Shown piece after piece: positions 6,189 to 14,558 of a stretch of DNA of 59,467 nt. A program made the position numbers and the translations under genes. This DNA is from Methylobacterium oxalidis. GTDB taxonomy: Bacteria; Pseudomonadota; Alphaproteobacteria; Rhizobiales; Beijerinckiaceae. The notes beneath the pieces were generated by a model. The model was not told the DNA's origin, did no database searches, and saw nothing but the letters and a program-made list of their open reading frames with translations. The stretch spans positions 1 through 59,467 of the forward strand of contig NZ_BJZU01000044.1 of assembly GCF_007992195.1 (NCBI RefSeq), given 5' to 3'. The stretch's first letter is position 1; every line of letters starts with the position of its first letter.

Positions 6189-8195
6189 TTGAACGAGGTG
6201 GGTCCCGCTGCCCAGGCTCCCGACTGTGATGACCTGGAGGATCTCTTCGAGAATGCGCCCTGCGGGTACATCTCCGCGCTGGCCAATGGGCGCATCGCGA
6301 AGGTCAATCGAACCTTCGCAGTCTGGACCGGTTACGAAGCCGAGCATCTGGTCGGGCGCCGCTTCCTCGATTTCCTGACCATAGCCGGCAAGATCTATTA
6401 CGAGACCCACTTCGCGCCGCTGCTGCGGATGCAGGGTTTCTTCAACGAGGTCGCGCTCGACCTTGTCTGTGCGGACGGCACGACATTGCCTGTCCTCGTC
6501 AACGCCGTGGTGCGGCGGGATGGGGCGGGAGGCATCCGGTTCATTCGCGTGACGGTGTTCAACGCCTCGGATCGCCGGCGGTACGAACGAGAGCTCCTCG
6601 AGGCGCGCCGAACCGCCGAACAGGCCAGCCTTGCCCTGCAGGACTTCAACGCGATGTTGGAAGCCCGCGTAGCGGAGCGCTCCCGCGCACTGGATCGTGC
6701 TTGGCGCCTCTCGCCAGACCTCCTCATGATAGCTGGAGCGGACGGTGTTCTGAGCGCGGTGAATGGCGCCTGGGCGGACCTGCTGGGGTGGGAGGCATCC
6801 GAGCTTGTTGGACAACGCTTCGAGGTGTTTACCCATCCTGAGGATCTGGCAGCCACACAGGCTGTGTTCGCGGGCATCGTCGAGGCTCCCATCACCAGAC
6901 CGTACGAGGGACGCTTGCGCCATTCGGACGGTTCCTACCGCTGGTTCGCCTGGACGGGTGCATTCGAGGACGGTCAAGTCTACGCAACCGGGCGTCACAC
7001 GACAGCCGAGCACGAACAAGCCGCCGTGCTGGCTCAGGCGGAGGATGCACTGCGGCAAGCGCAGAAGATGGAGGCGGTCGGTCAGCTCACGGGCGGGTTG
7101 GCGCACGACTTCAACAACCTGCTGGCAGGCATCTCCGGGAGCCTGGAACTCATGCAAACGCGCATGAGCCAGGGACGCCTGTCGGACCTCGATCGTTACA
7201 TGAACGCTGCCCAGGGAGCCGCGAAGCGCGCCGCGGCCCTGACGCACCGGCTACTCGCCTTCTCACGACGGCAGACGCTCGATCCGAAGCCCACCGACGT
7301 GAATCGGCTCGTGGCGGGCATGGAGGAGATGATCCGGCGCACTGTAGGTCCAAGCATACACATCGAGGTGGTCGGAGCCTCCGGGCTGTGGCCAGCCTTC
7401 ATCGATCCGCCGCAGCTTGAAAACGCGTTACTCAACCTTTGCATCAACGCCCGCGACGCGATGCCAGAGGGTGGGCGCATCACCATCGAGACCGCCAACA
7501 AGTGGCTCGACGACCGTGCTGCGCACGAGCACGACCTGCCCCCAGGCCAGTTCCTCTCGCTTTGCGTGACCGACACGGGCACCGGCATGACGCCGGACGT
7601 GATCGCGTGCGCCTTCGACCCATTCTTCACCACCAAGCCAACGGGCCAGGGCACAGGCCTGGGGCTCAGCATGATCTACGGCTTCGCTCGACAATCGGGC
7701 GGGCAGGTGCGGATCTACTCGGAGGTGGGTCAGGGCACGACGATGTGCCTCTATCTGCCCCGCCACTATGGTTCGGTGGATGCAGAGGGTGCGCTGCTAG
7801 CCCACTCCGCCGTGCTTCGCGCGGAGCAGGATGCGACGGTGCTCGTCGTCGACGATGAGCCGACGGTGCGGATGTTGGTGACGGACGTCCTCGAAGAGCT
7901 GGGCTACACGGCCATTGAGGCAGCTGACAGCGGCGCGGGCCTGAGGGTGCTGCAATCGAACGTGCGCATCGACCTGCTGGTGACGGATGTGGGTTTGCCA
8001 GGCGGCATGAACGGGCGGCAGATGGCGGATGCGGGGCGTCTGGCGCGGCCGGGCCTGAAGGTCCTGTTCATCACGGGCTATGCCGAGAACGCGGCAGTCG
8101 GCAACGGCCTGCTGGAACCGGGTATGCAGGTCCTGACGAAGCCGTTTGCGATCGACGCGCTTGCCTCCCGCATCAGAAATCTCATTCCTGGCTGA
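6189..8195 (+). CDS. PAS-PAS hybrid histidine kinase with receiver domain, partner of RsbQ-like protein
   Basis: A soluble 668-residue hybrid sensor kinase. Order: PAS 1 (about 15-125) resembling the RsbP PAS domain (NAPCGYISALANGRIAKVNR and, later, DGTTLPVLVNAVVRRD); a short coiled coil (125-165); PAS 2 (about 165-275, LLMIAGADGVLSAVNGAWAD); dimerisation helix with phospho-acceptor His306 (GLAHDFNNLL); ATP-binding domain with NLCINARDAM, DTGTGM and GTGLGLSMIYGF; receiver domain (about 550-668) with phospho-acceptor Asp600 (LLVTDVGLPGG) and a late KPF. There is no membrane segment and no output domain, so phosphate must pass on to another protein. TTG start one base after the rsbQ-like stop, with GAGGG upstream, implies one operon. 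Confidence 0.9.
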   Translation: MNEVGPAAQAPDCDDLEDLFENAPCGYISALANGRIAKVNRTFAVWTGYEAEHLVGRRFLDFLTIAGKIYYETHFAPLLRMQGFFNEVALDLVCADGTTLPVLVNAVVRRDGAGGIRFIRVTVFNASDRRRYERELLEARRTAEQASLALQDFNAMLEARVAERSRALDRAWRLSPDLLMIAGADGVLSAVNGAWADLLGWEASELVGQRFEVFTHPEDLAATQAVFAGIVEAPITRPYEGRLRHSDGSYRWFAWTGAFEDGQVYATGRHTTAEHEQAAVLAQAEDALRQAQKMEAVGQLTGGLAHDFNNLLAGISGSLELMQTRMSQGRLSDLDRYMNAAQGAAKRAAALTHRLLAFSRRQTLDPKPTDVNRLVAGMEEMIRRTVGPSIHIEVVGASGLWPAFIDPPQLENALLNLCINARDAMPEGGRITIETANKWLDDRAAHEHDLPPGQFLSLCVTDTGTGMTPDVIACAFDPFFTTKPTGQGTGLGLSMIYGFARQSGGQVRIYSEVGQGTTMCLYLPRHYGSVDAEGALLAHSAVLRAEQDATVLVVDDEPTVRMLVTDVLEELGYTAIEAADSGAGLRVLQSNVRIDLLVTDVGLPGGMNGRQMADAGRLARPGLKVLFITGYAENAAVGNGLLEPGMQVLTKPFAIDALASRIRNLIPG

Positions 8196-8271
8196 CTCCG
8201 TAGGACCCCACGACGAGAGGCCGCTTTGCGCCCATGGCCGCCATCTACCAGCCTCCGGCGGCAGCTCCGAA

Positions 8272-8300
8272 GCGGTCATTCACCGACTGGGCATTACGAA
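8272..8300. repeat. Degenerate intergenic repeat, copy 2
   Basis: GCGGTCATTCACCGACTGGG and the bases after it match the motif at 835-864, with only transitions and few other changes. The bases before it (from about 8220) also resemble those before copy 1. It lies in the short gap between the convergent hybrid kinase and mucR-like genes. Confidence 0.45.
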
Positions 8301-8356
8301 GCCCTGGGATGCCCGCCCTTCTCCGAATTCAAGCATGATGAGGAACGTGTCGAGCC

Positions 8357-8821
8357 TCAGCGTGCTTTGCGGTGTCCGCTGCTCGTCTGCGCGGCTCCTG
8401 CCATCGCGCCCGGGCGTCCGAGGCCGATGGACTTGGCGAGCTCGGAGCGCTGGGCGGCGTAAGCGGCGGCCACCATCGGGTAGTCGTTGGGCAGGCCGTA
8501 GCGCTGGCGGTAGCTGTAGGGGTCGAGCCCGTGCGTCGAGAGGTGGCGCTTGAGCGTCTTGTAGGGCTTGCCGTCGATGAACGAGATCAGCGCGTCCGGC
8601 GTGATCGACTTGCGGATCTGTGATGGCGTCGGCTTCGGAACCTCTTCCACGGCGCTAGCCTGAGGTGTGCCACTCGCAAGACCATGCAGCGCCGCATGCA
8701 CGCTGGTGATCAGGGCCGGCAGCTCAGCAGCCCGCAGCGAGTTGTTGGATACGTATGCCGAAACGATGCCACCTGCGAGCTCAAGGAAGGCTGCAGCTTG
8801 CTCCTGATCGTTGCCTGTCAA
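8357..8821 (-). CDS. Ros/MucR family transcriptional regulator without zinc-site cysteine
   Basis: A 154-residue MucR-type regulator. The N-terminal half contains the oligomerisation helix (FLELAGGIVSAYVSNNSL) and the C-terminal half the DNA-binding domain (SITPDALISFIDGKPYKTLK, then RHLSTHGL, YRQRYGLPNDYPMVAAAYA). Such proteins control exopolysaccharide, motility and cell-cycle genes by binding AT-rich DNA. In classical Ros/MucR a cysteine stands where this protein has Ser in ISFIDGK, so a canonical zinc finger cannot form; zinc-less functional homologues are known from Mesorhizobium. The TTG at 8821 with GGGGA seven bases upstream gives the usual family start; ATG at 8854 and 8899 are alternatives. 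Confidence 0.85.
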   Translation of the reverse strand: MTGNDQEQAAAFLELAGGIVSAYVSNNSLRAAELPALITSVHAALHGLASGTPQASAVEEVPKPTPSQIRKSITPDALISFIDGKPYKTLKRHLSTHGLDPYSYRQRYGLPNDYPMVAAAYAAQRSELAKSIGLGRPGAMAGAAQTSSGHRKAR

Positions 8822-8914
8822 TTTAGGTCCCCAAATGTTTCTCGTTAGGTGCATACTGCTGTAGCGGGACGGCATGGTGCGAAAGGTAGATCTGGCCATG
8901 GAGGGCGCCCATGT

Positions 8915-9361
8915 TCATTCTGGCTTGCGACGGGATGCTGCGTTCGGACGTCTCAGAATTGCGCGCTCGATCGCCCACACCAGCATGTCAGCCCAATGCC
9001 GCAGCGCAGCGCTACCGTCTGCGTCGATGGCCCTCTGCGCCGCCATCGCGTGCTGAGCAGCGCGATCCAGCGGGCTCAACGTGCCGCTCTCTGCATTCTC
9101 AACGCGCGTGCACGCGACACCTTCTGGTGCCTCGTCGATCAGAACCTCGCCACGACCCCTGGCTGTCAGAACGTGCGCTCCGGCTTCATTCCGCACGTGA
9201 ACGCGGATCGAGGGAGTGTTCCCCTGGCGCAGCTCGTACGCGAGCATCTCACTGAGCGCGTGCCGGGCGTGGGCGCGCGCAGCGTCCAGGTTAGCGATGT
9301 TGTGGCCCTCTTCGTCGTGGATCGTCTCACCATCGTGGATATCAAAGAAAAACCGTGGCAC
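8915..9361 (-). CDS. DUF6894 domain protein
   Basis: A 148-residue protein whose N-terminal half has the DUF6894 pattern common in Methylobacterium and relatives: PRFFFDIHDGETIHDEEG, then a helix with DAARAHARHALSEML, then IRVHVRNEAG. The function of this family is unknown. The C-terminal half is a less conserved helical region. A GTG at 9361 directly before PRFFFDI is preferred; an ATG at 9412 would add 17 residues without homology. It lies divergent from the AraC-type gene, and no operon partner is visible. Confidence 0.72.
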   Translation of the reverse strand: MPRFFFDIHDGETIHDEEGHNIANLDAARAHARHALSEMLAYELRQGNTPSIRVHVRNEAGAHVLTARGRGEVLIDEAPEGVACTRVENAESGTLSPLDRAAQHAMAAQRAIDADGSAALRHWADMLVWAIERAILRRPNAASRRKPE

Positions 9362-9483
9362 TCGTGTCTTCGCCGTCAGAACGGCGCCTGTGGCCCATTG
9401 CCGAAGCATCATCCTAGCCGATGTGCGACGTGCAGGATCGGCTAGGCGGGAACAAATCGTCGGCTGCGTGAGCTGAAAGTGTC

Positions 9484-10431
9484 ATGCGAAAGATTTTTTC
9501 GACAAACGATGTTCATTCGCGCGATCGATTTGACTACTGGATGAATATCATCCGCAGGAACATCATCAGCAATGATGCGGCACCGGCCTGCCGGAGGACC
9601 TTCAGAGCCGAGCTGCGGGCTGGATCGATTGGATCGGTCAATCTGACGCTCGCACAAAGTTCGGCGGTCAACATCTCGCATACGAAGCGCCACAGCGGGC
9701 AGCCGAGCGATGATCAGCTCTTCGTCTTTATGCCCCTGACCGGAACAAAAATCCTTCAGCAGAGCGGCCGCCGTGCGAAGTTGATGCCGGGGGAGTTTGC
9801 GCTGATCGATCCGCGCCTGCCCCACGAAGGGAGCTTTTCCGATGCCTCGGAGGTCCTCACGCTGATCTTAGACCGCCATCTGCTCGAAAGCCGCCTTGGT
9901 GCCGTCCAGGATCTGACAGCACATCCGGTTACCCCCGTCACGGCGGAAGGTCAGCTGGCATCGGGTTACCTGACGATGCTGCCCTCTCAGGCAGGCCGCT
10001 TGAGTTCAGCAGCCGAGGACCTAGTCGAGGTGCACCTACTCGATCTTGTCGCGGTAGCCCTCGGCAAGGCGACGAAGCGACAGGTGTCACGTGGCTCATC
10101 GGCCCGTTCCCTCATCCGCATGAAGCTGCATGCTGCGATCGAGGCACGGCTCTCCGACCCGAGGCTTGATGCAAGCGTCATTGCGAGGGCGGCCGGGGTG
10201 AGCACCCGCTACGCCAATGCCGTGTTGGCTGATGATGACACGTCACTGGGACGGCTCATTCAGGCCAAGCGTCTGGAGCGTTGTCGACAGGCGCTTGCAG
10301 ATCCGGCGCAGCAGCACCGGTCTGTGAGTGAGATCGCCTACGGCTGGGGGTTCTCGGACATGACCCACTTCGGCCGCCGGTTTAAGGCCATGTACGGACT
10401 GCTGCCTAGTGAGTTTCGTCGCGACTTATAG
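9484..10431 (+). CDS. AraC family transcriptional regulator
   Basis: A 315-residue regulator with an N-terminal sensing domain of the AraC-binding-like type (FVFMPLTGTKILQQSGR, then LMPGEFALIDPRLPHE) and a C-terminal pair of helix-turn-helix motifs (about residues 215-315). The first HTH reads DASVIARAAGVSTRYANAVL and the second VSEIAYGWGFSDMTHFGRRF with the typical C-terminal YGLLPSEFRRDL. It belongs to the group that senses aromatic or other small compounds. No target is obvious: the flanking genes face away or are 300 bases off. Confidence 0.88.
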   Translation: MRKIFSTNDVHSRDRFDYWMNIIRRNIISNDAAPACRRTFRAELRAGSIGSVNLTLAQSSAVNISHTKRHSGQPSDDQLFVFMPLTGTKILQQSGRRAKLMPGEFALIDPRLPHEGSFSDASEVLTLILDRHLLESRLGAVQDLTAHPVTPVTAEGQLASGYLTMLPSQAGRLSSAAEDLVEVHLLDLVAVALGKATKRQVSRGSSARSLIRMKLHAAIEARLSDPRLDASVIARAAGVSTRYANAVLADDDTSLGRLIQAKRLERCRQALADPAQQHRSVSEIAYGWGFSDMTHFGRRFKAMYGLLPSEFRRDL

Positions 10432-10675
10432 GCGGTGTCACGTCAGAGCCATCACTTGCGAAGTTCGGCTTAGGGGCGGCACTGGCTCAAGCGGTTCGTC
10501 GGCTTAGCCTACTGGCTTACCCGGAAACCGCCATTCCGTTCTCGGCCAGCATCGGTAGCTGGAGCCGGTAAGCGCGCTCGCCTCGCCCATGACGACGCCC
10601 GGAGGGTTGCGGGTTGGCCGACGAAGTCGCGTCCAACTGCCCAAGGATCGTGCCCGGCTTGAATGGATGCCAACT
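10432..10675. other. Intergenic stretch with repeat copy
   Basis: No gene seen. At 10523-10560 stands a diverged copy of the repeat also present at 3456 and 19281 (GGAAACCGCCATTCCGTTCT and then TCGGCCAGCATCGG). The minus strand reads PMLAENGMAVSG here, parallel to PMVAEGRMAASG at the 3456 copy, which shows common descent and not a shared gene. Confidence 0.4.
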
Positions 10676-10697
10676 AATCGATAGTTTGCTATTCATT
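10676..10697. promoter_or_regulatory. Possible MarR operator and promoter
   Basis: AT-rich inverted repeat AATCGATAG / CTATTCATT around TTTG, 7 of 9 pairs matching, 50 bases before the MarR start. A TTGAAT at 10659-10664 and a weak TAGTTT 17 bases further on could be the promoter, and the repeat would overlap the -10 box. MarR proteins typically bind such sites of about 20 bases in their own promoter. Confidence 0.4.
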
Positions 10698-10747
10698 GTG
10701 CGGGTCCCAGGGATGTGCCCCATCTCTGTCCATAGGGAAGAGGTCGG

Positions 10748-11245
10748 ATGGCAGCGAAGGGCCTGAGCCAGCTTTGGATGACCTATACCCACTCGCTTCT
10801 GCTCTCCGGCCGCCAGTGGAGGCGGCTCGCCAACTCCACCACCGAGGCGCACGGTGTCTCCGAGGCGAAGGCGTTGCCGCTGGTGCTGATCGGACGCCTT
10901 GGCGGTGAACCGCGCCAGAACACCCTCGCCGAGGCCGTCGGCATCGAGGGGCCGTCGCTCGTGCGCCTCTTGGACCAACTCGAAGCGGCCTGCCTCGTCA
11001 TGCGCAAGGAGGACCCGACCGACCGTCGCGCCAAGGTCCTGAGCCTCACCGACACCGGCCGCTCGGTGGTCGCGCGGATCGAGGCAGACCTCGACCAATT
11101 GCGGAAGGCGGTGTTCTCGACGGTGAGCGCAGCCGACCTGGAGGCGAGCCTGCGGGTATTCCAGGCCGTCCAGGACCATTTAGGTGGCCCGTCCGAGCCC
11201 GATGTGTCCCGGGACAGGGTTGTAGAGGGCGAGGCCGCGGAATGA
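10748..11245 (+). CDS. MarR family transcriptional regulator
   Basis: A 165-residue winged-helix regulator. The DNA-recognition region reads QNTLAEAVGIEGPSLVRLLD (about residues 58-77), followed by the wing with the family hallmark KEDPTDRRAKVLSLTDTGR. The last four bases overlap the start of the exporter gene (ATGA), so it is the first gene of the operon MarR, FUSC, DUF1656, HlyD, perhaps VOC. By analogy with other MarR-controlled exporters it is likely to release the operon when an aromatic or other weak acid binds. Confidence 0.9.
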   Translation: MAAKGLSQLWMTYTHSLLLSGRQWRRLANSTTEAHGVSEAKALPLVLIGRLGGEPRQNTLAEAVGIEGPSLVRLLDQLEAACLVMRKEDPTDRRAKVLSLTDTGRSVVARIEADLDQLRKAVFSTVSAADLEASLRVFQAVQDHLGGPSEPDVSRDRVVEGEAAE

Positions 11246-13284
11246 CTCTGCCGGGCTGGCGCGACTGGGCCTTCTCGCTCAAGACCTTCGCGGCGGCGAT
11301 GCTGGCCCTGTTCCTAGCGTTCTGGATCGACCTGCCGAACCCCTATTGGGCGCTCGGCACCGTCTACATCACCAGCCAGGTGCTCGCCGGCGCCACGCGC
11401 TCGAAGGCGCTGTACCGGGTGCTCGGAACCCTGCTTGGGGCCGTGGTCACGGTGACCCTCGTGCCGAACCTCGTGAACGCCCCGGAGCTCCTCACCCTGG
11501 CCATCGCGCTCTGGGTGGCGACGTGCCTGTACTTCTCCCTTCTCGACCGCACCCCGCGCAGCTACCTGATGATGCTCGGCGGCTACACGGCGGCGCTGAT
11601 CGGCTTCCCCTCCGTCGGCGATCCCGGAACGATGTTCGACACCGCCATGGCTCGGGCCGAGGAGATCACCCTCGGCATCCTCTGCGCCAGCCTCGTGAAC
11701 ACGGTCGTGCTGCCGCAGTCGGTCGCGCCCGTGATCACCGCACGGCTCGACCTCTGGCTGCGCGACGCCCGGGGTTGGGTCATCGACGTCCTCGGCCGCG
11801 CCCGCACGGCGAGGGACACGCAGGCGACGCGGCTGAAGCTGGCCTCCGACGCCGTCGCCTTCGAGGCGCTGGCGACGCCGCTGCGCTACGACATGACCGG
11901 TGCGGAACGCTCGGCCGAGGCGATGGCGACGCTGCGCCAGCACATGCTGATGTTCCTGCCCATCGCCTCCGCGGTCTCGGACCGCATCGAGACGTTGGAG
12001 CGGGCGCGCGCCCTGCCGCAGCGCCTGCGCACCCTCCTCGACGACATGGCCGTATGGCTCGCCTCCGGGACCACCGAGCAGGCTGAGGCGGACCGGCTGA
12101 AGTCCGCCGCGGACGCTCTCGAACCCGCGCTCGGCGAGCGGCCGCCTTGGGATGCCCTTGTCCTCGCGAGCCTGCTGGCGCGCTTGCGCGACTTCATCGA
12201 CCTGCGCCAGGACACCCGTATCCTGCAACGGCACATCGCCGACGGGACGCCGGTCACCGAGAACCTCGCCTTCCGCTACACCGCCGCGGCGCGCGCGATC
12301 CGCCACCGTGATCACGGCATGGCGCTGCTGTCGGCCGTGGGCGTGTTCCTGACCATCCTGGTCACCTGCGCGATCTGGATCGCGACCGGATGGCCGCACG
12401 GCTCGGCCGCCCCGATGATGGCGGCGGTCGGCTGCAGCTTCTTCGCCGCACAGGACGACCCGGCGCCGTTCATCGTCAGCTTCGCCAACTCGGCCATCCT
12501 CGGCGCCCTCGGGGCGGGAGCCTACCTGTTCGCGGTCCTGCCGCTGGCCACCACCTTCGAGATGCTGGTCCTGGCGTTGGCTCCGGCCCTCCTGACCTGC
12601 GGAGTCTTCATGGCGCAGCCGAAGACGGCACCGCTGGCGATGGGCGCTGCGGTCAACGGCTCGGCCATGATCGCCCTTCAGGGCAGCTACACGGGCGACT
12701 TCGCGGCCTTCGCCAACGCCTCCGTCGCGGTCATCGTCGGGATGTGGGTGGCCGCCATCGTCACGCGCCTCGTCCGCTCGGTCGGTGCCGGCTGGTCGGC
12801 ACGGCGCCTGCGGGCGATCAACCGCCGCAGCCTCGCCCGGGCGGCCGAGCGCCACGGCGCGCAGAACGGCCTCGAACTCGCGGCCCTGATGCTCGACCGG
12901 GTCGGCCTCATCGCGCCGCGGCTGGCCGCCCTGCCGTCCGAGGACGCGGAGTGGACCGCCGACCTCCTGGCCGAGGTCCGCGTCGGCATCAACGTCGTGG
13001 AGTTGCGACGCGACCGCCGGCAGCTCTCAAAGCCGGCCCGGAAGGCCGTCGAGACGCTTCTCGCGGCACTGTCGCGGCACTTCGGGGCCAAGCCGGATGC
13101 GCCCAGTCCCGGCCTGCTCGACACCATCGATGGAGCGCTCGATGCCGTCACCGCCGATGCGCGGCAGGCACCCGGCCGGGCCGCGCTGATGGGTCTCGTC
13201 GGCATCCGGCGCGGCCTATTCCCGGACGCGCCGCCCTTCCGTCCGACCCTCCCTTCGACCACGCATCCGGAACTCGCGGCATGA
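11242..13284 (+). CDS. FUSC family aromatic-acid efflux permease (AaeB-like)
   Basis: A 680-residue inner-membrane protein with the fusaric acid resistance/AaeB architecture: two blocks of membrane helices (about residues 15-165 and 360-510), each followed by a long cytoplasmic region. Typical strings are PNPYWALGTVYITSQ at about residue 32 and DDPAPFIVSFANSAILGALG near 415. Such proteins, with a periplasmic adaptor, export aromatic carboxylic acids. The start overlaps MarR by four bases and the stop overlaps the DUF1656 gene by four bases (ATGA), which indicates tight translational coupling. The true substrate cannot be told from sequence. Confidence 0.9.
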   Translation: MTLPGWRDWAFSLKTFAAAMLALFLAFWIDLPNPYWALGTVYITSQVLAGATRSKALYRVLGTLLGAVVTVTLVPNLVNAPELLTLAIALWVATCLYFSLLDRTPRSYLMMLGGYTAALIGFPSVGDPGTMFDTAMARAEEITLGILCASLVNTVVLPQSVAPVITARLDLWLRDARGWVIDVLGRARTARDTQATRLKLASDAVAFEALATPLRYDMTGAERSAEAMATLRQHMLMFLPIASAVSDRIETLERARALPQRLRTLLDDMAVWLASGTTEQAEADRLKSAADALEPALGERPPWDALVLASLLARLRDFIDLRQDTRILQRHIADGTPVTENLAFRYTAAARAIRHRDHGMALLSAVGVFLTILVTCAIWIATGWPHGSAAPMMAAVGCSFFAAQDDPAPFIVSFANSAILGALGAGAYLFAVLPLATTFEMLVLALAPALLTCGVFMAQPKTAPLAMGAAVNGSAMIALQGSYTGDFAAFANASVAVIVGMWVAAIVTRLVRSVGAGWSARRLRAINRRSLARAAERHGAQNGLELAALMLDRVGLIAPRLAALPSEDAEWTADLLAEVRVGINVVELRRDRRQLSKPARKAVETLLAALSRHFGAKPDAPSPGLLDTIDGALDAVTADARQAPGRAALMGLVGIRRGLFPDAPPFRPTLPSTTHPELAA

Positions 13285-13490
13285 CGGGTGAACTCGACCT
13301 CTACGGCGTCTTCGTGCCGAGTCTGGCGGCCTGGATGCTGCTCGCCATCGCCATCAGCCTGCCCCTGCGGCGCGCTCTGGCCTGGGCCGGGTTCTACCGC
13401 CTGGTCTGGCACCGGCCCCTGTTCGATCTCGCCCTCTACGTCGTGCTGCTCGGCGCCGTCGTCTCGGTCGCAGTGCCGCTCACCTCCTGA
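13281..13490 (+). CDS. DUF1656 small membrane protein (AaeX-like)
   Basis: A 69-residue protein with two hydrophobic segments (VPSLAAWMLLAIAISLPL and LFDLALYVVLLGAVVSVAV) and a conserved FYRLVWHRPLFD between them. DUF1656/AaeX proteins nearly always travel with FUSC permeases and HlyD adaptors; their role in the pump is not established. The ATG overlaps the FUSC stop by four bases. Confidence 0.88.
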   Translation: MTGELDLYGVFVPSLAAWMLLAIAISLPLRRALAWAGFYRLVWHRPLFDLALYVVLLGAVVSVAVPLTS

Positions 13491-13544
13491 TCGGCGGGCG
13501 CGTCCGGCCGCCCGGCCCAAGCCCTAGACCTTCCGGATAAACTC

Positions 13545-14492
13545 ATGCCTCGGTTGCTCGCCCTCTCGTTTCGCCTCCTCGTCACCCTCGGGATGGTCGC
13601 CGCCGCCATCGTCGTCGGGCTGGCCCTGTGGGACTACTATATGGAGGCTCCCTGGACTCGGGATGGGCGGGTGCGGGCCGACGTGGTGCAGGTGGCTCCC
13701 GACGTCTCCGGCCTCGTCACCGAGGTGCTGATCGCGGACAACCAAGTGGTGAAGCGGGGCGACGTCCTCTTCCGCATCGACCCCGACCGCTTCGCCCTGG
13801 CCTTGCGGCAGGCCGAGGCGGTGGTCGAGGGGAAGAAGGCGACCGCGGTGCAGGCGGCCGCCGACTACGCCCGTTACCAGAAGCTGAGCGACGCGGCGGC
13901 CTCCCAGCAGCGGGTGGAGGCCGCGCAGGCGGCGGACCTTGAGGCCAAGGCCGCCTACGGTCAGGCGATGGCCGACCGCGACCTCGCCAAGCTCAACCTC
14001 GACCGCTCCGCCGTGAAGGCCTCGGTCAACGGTCGCATCACCAACATGGGCCTGCGGCCCGGCACCTACGTCTCGGCCGGCCACGGCGTGATGGCCCTCA
14101 TCGACAGCGACACCCTGCGGGTGGAGGGCTATTTCGAGGAGACCAAGCTGCCGCGCATCCATGTGGGCGGCAGGGCCAGCATCCGCCTGATGGGCGAGAA
14201 AGGGACGCTGACCGGCCTCGTGGAGAGTTACGCGGGTGGCATCGAGGACCGCGAGCGGACAGCGGGCTCGAACCTTCTCGCCAGCGTCAACCCGACCTTC
14301 GCCTGGGTGCGCCTCGCCCAGCGCATCCCGGTGCGGATCAAGCTGGACGGCGTTCCGGACGAGACGCGGCTGGTCGTGGGCCGCACCGCCACGGTCGCGA
14401 TCGACCCGGAGGGCGAGACCCCGCACTTCAGCCTGTTCGGTGCTTGGCGCGGAGCCCCGGACCCCGCGGCCCAGGACGCGATCACCCGTTAG
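13545..14492 (+). CDS. HlyD family periplasmic adaptor subunit (AaeA-like)
   Basis: A 315-residue membrane-fusion protein: one N-terminal membrane anchor (about residues 8-30), a first half of a lipoyl/barrel-sandwich domain (VAPDVSGLVTEVLIADNQVV), a helical hairpin rich in Ala, Gln and Glu (about 85-150), the second half lipoyl motif (VKASVNGRITNMGLRPGTYV) and a beta-barrel domain. It links the FUSC permease to the outer parts of the envelope for export. It begins 54 bases after the DUF1656 stop. No outer-membrane channel gene is nearby, so a channel encoded elsewhere would be used. Confidence 0.9.
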   Translation: MPRLLALSFRLLVTLGMVAAAIVVGLALWDYYMEAPWTRDGRVRADVVQVAPDVSGLVTEVLIADNQVVKRGDVLFRIDPDRFALALRQAEAVVEGKKATAVQAAADYARYQKLSDAAASQQRVEAAQAADLEAKAAYGQAMADRDLAKLNLDRSAVKASVNGRITNMGLRPGTYVSAGHGVMALIDSDTLRVEGYFEETKLPRIHVGGRASIRLMGEKGTLTGLVESYAGGIEDRERTAGSNLLASVNPTFAWVRLAQRIPVRIKLDGVPDETRLVVGRTATVAIDPEGETPHFSLFGAWRGAPDPAAQDAITR

Positions 14493-14558
14493 GGACCGGC
14501 CGGCGATCCCGGCTTTCGAGGGCGGGGCAAGACAACAAGAAGGACAGCGAGACAGATC

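Noticed and set aside
11314..12855. Long antisense frame across the FUSC gene, and similar long shadows over poxB, lutB, ilvD, prpE and purH
   Set aside because: High-GC genes leave long open antisense frames. These have repetitive Arg/Gly/Ala/Asp composition and no domains, while the sense frames match known families end to end.
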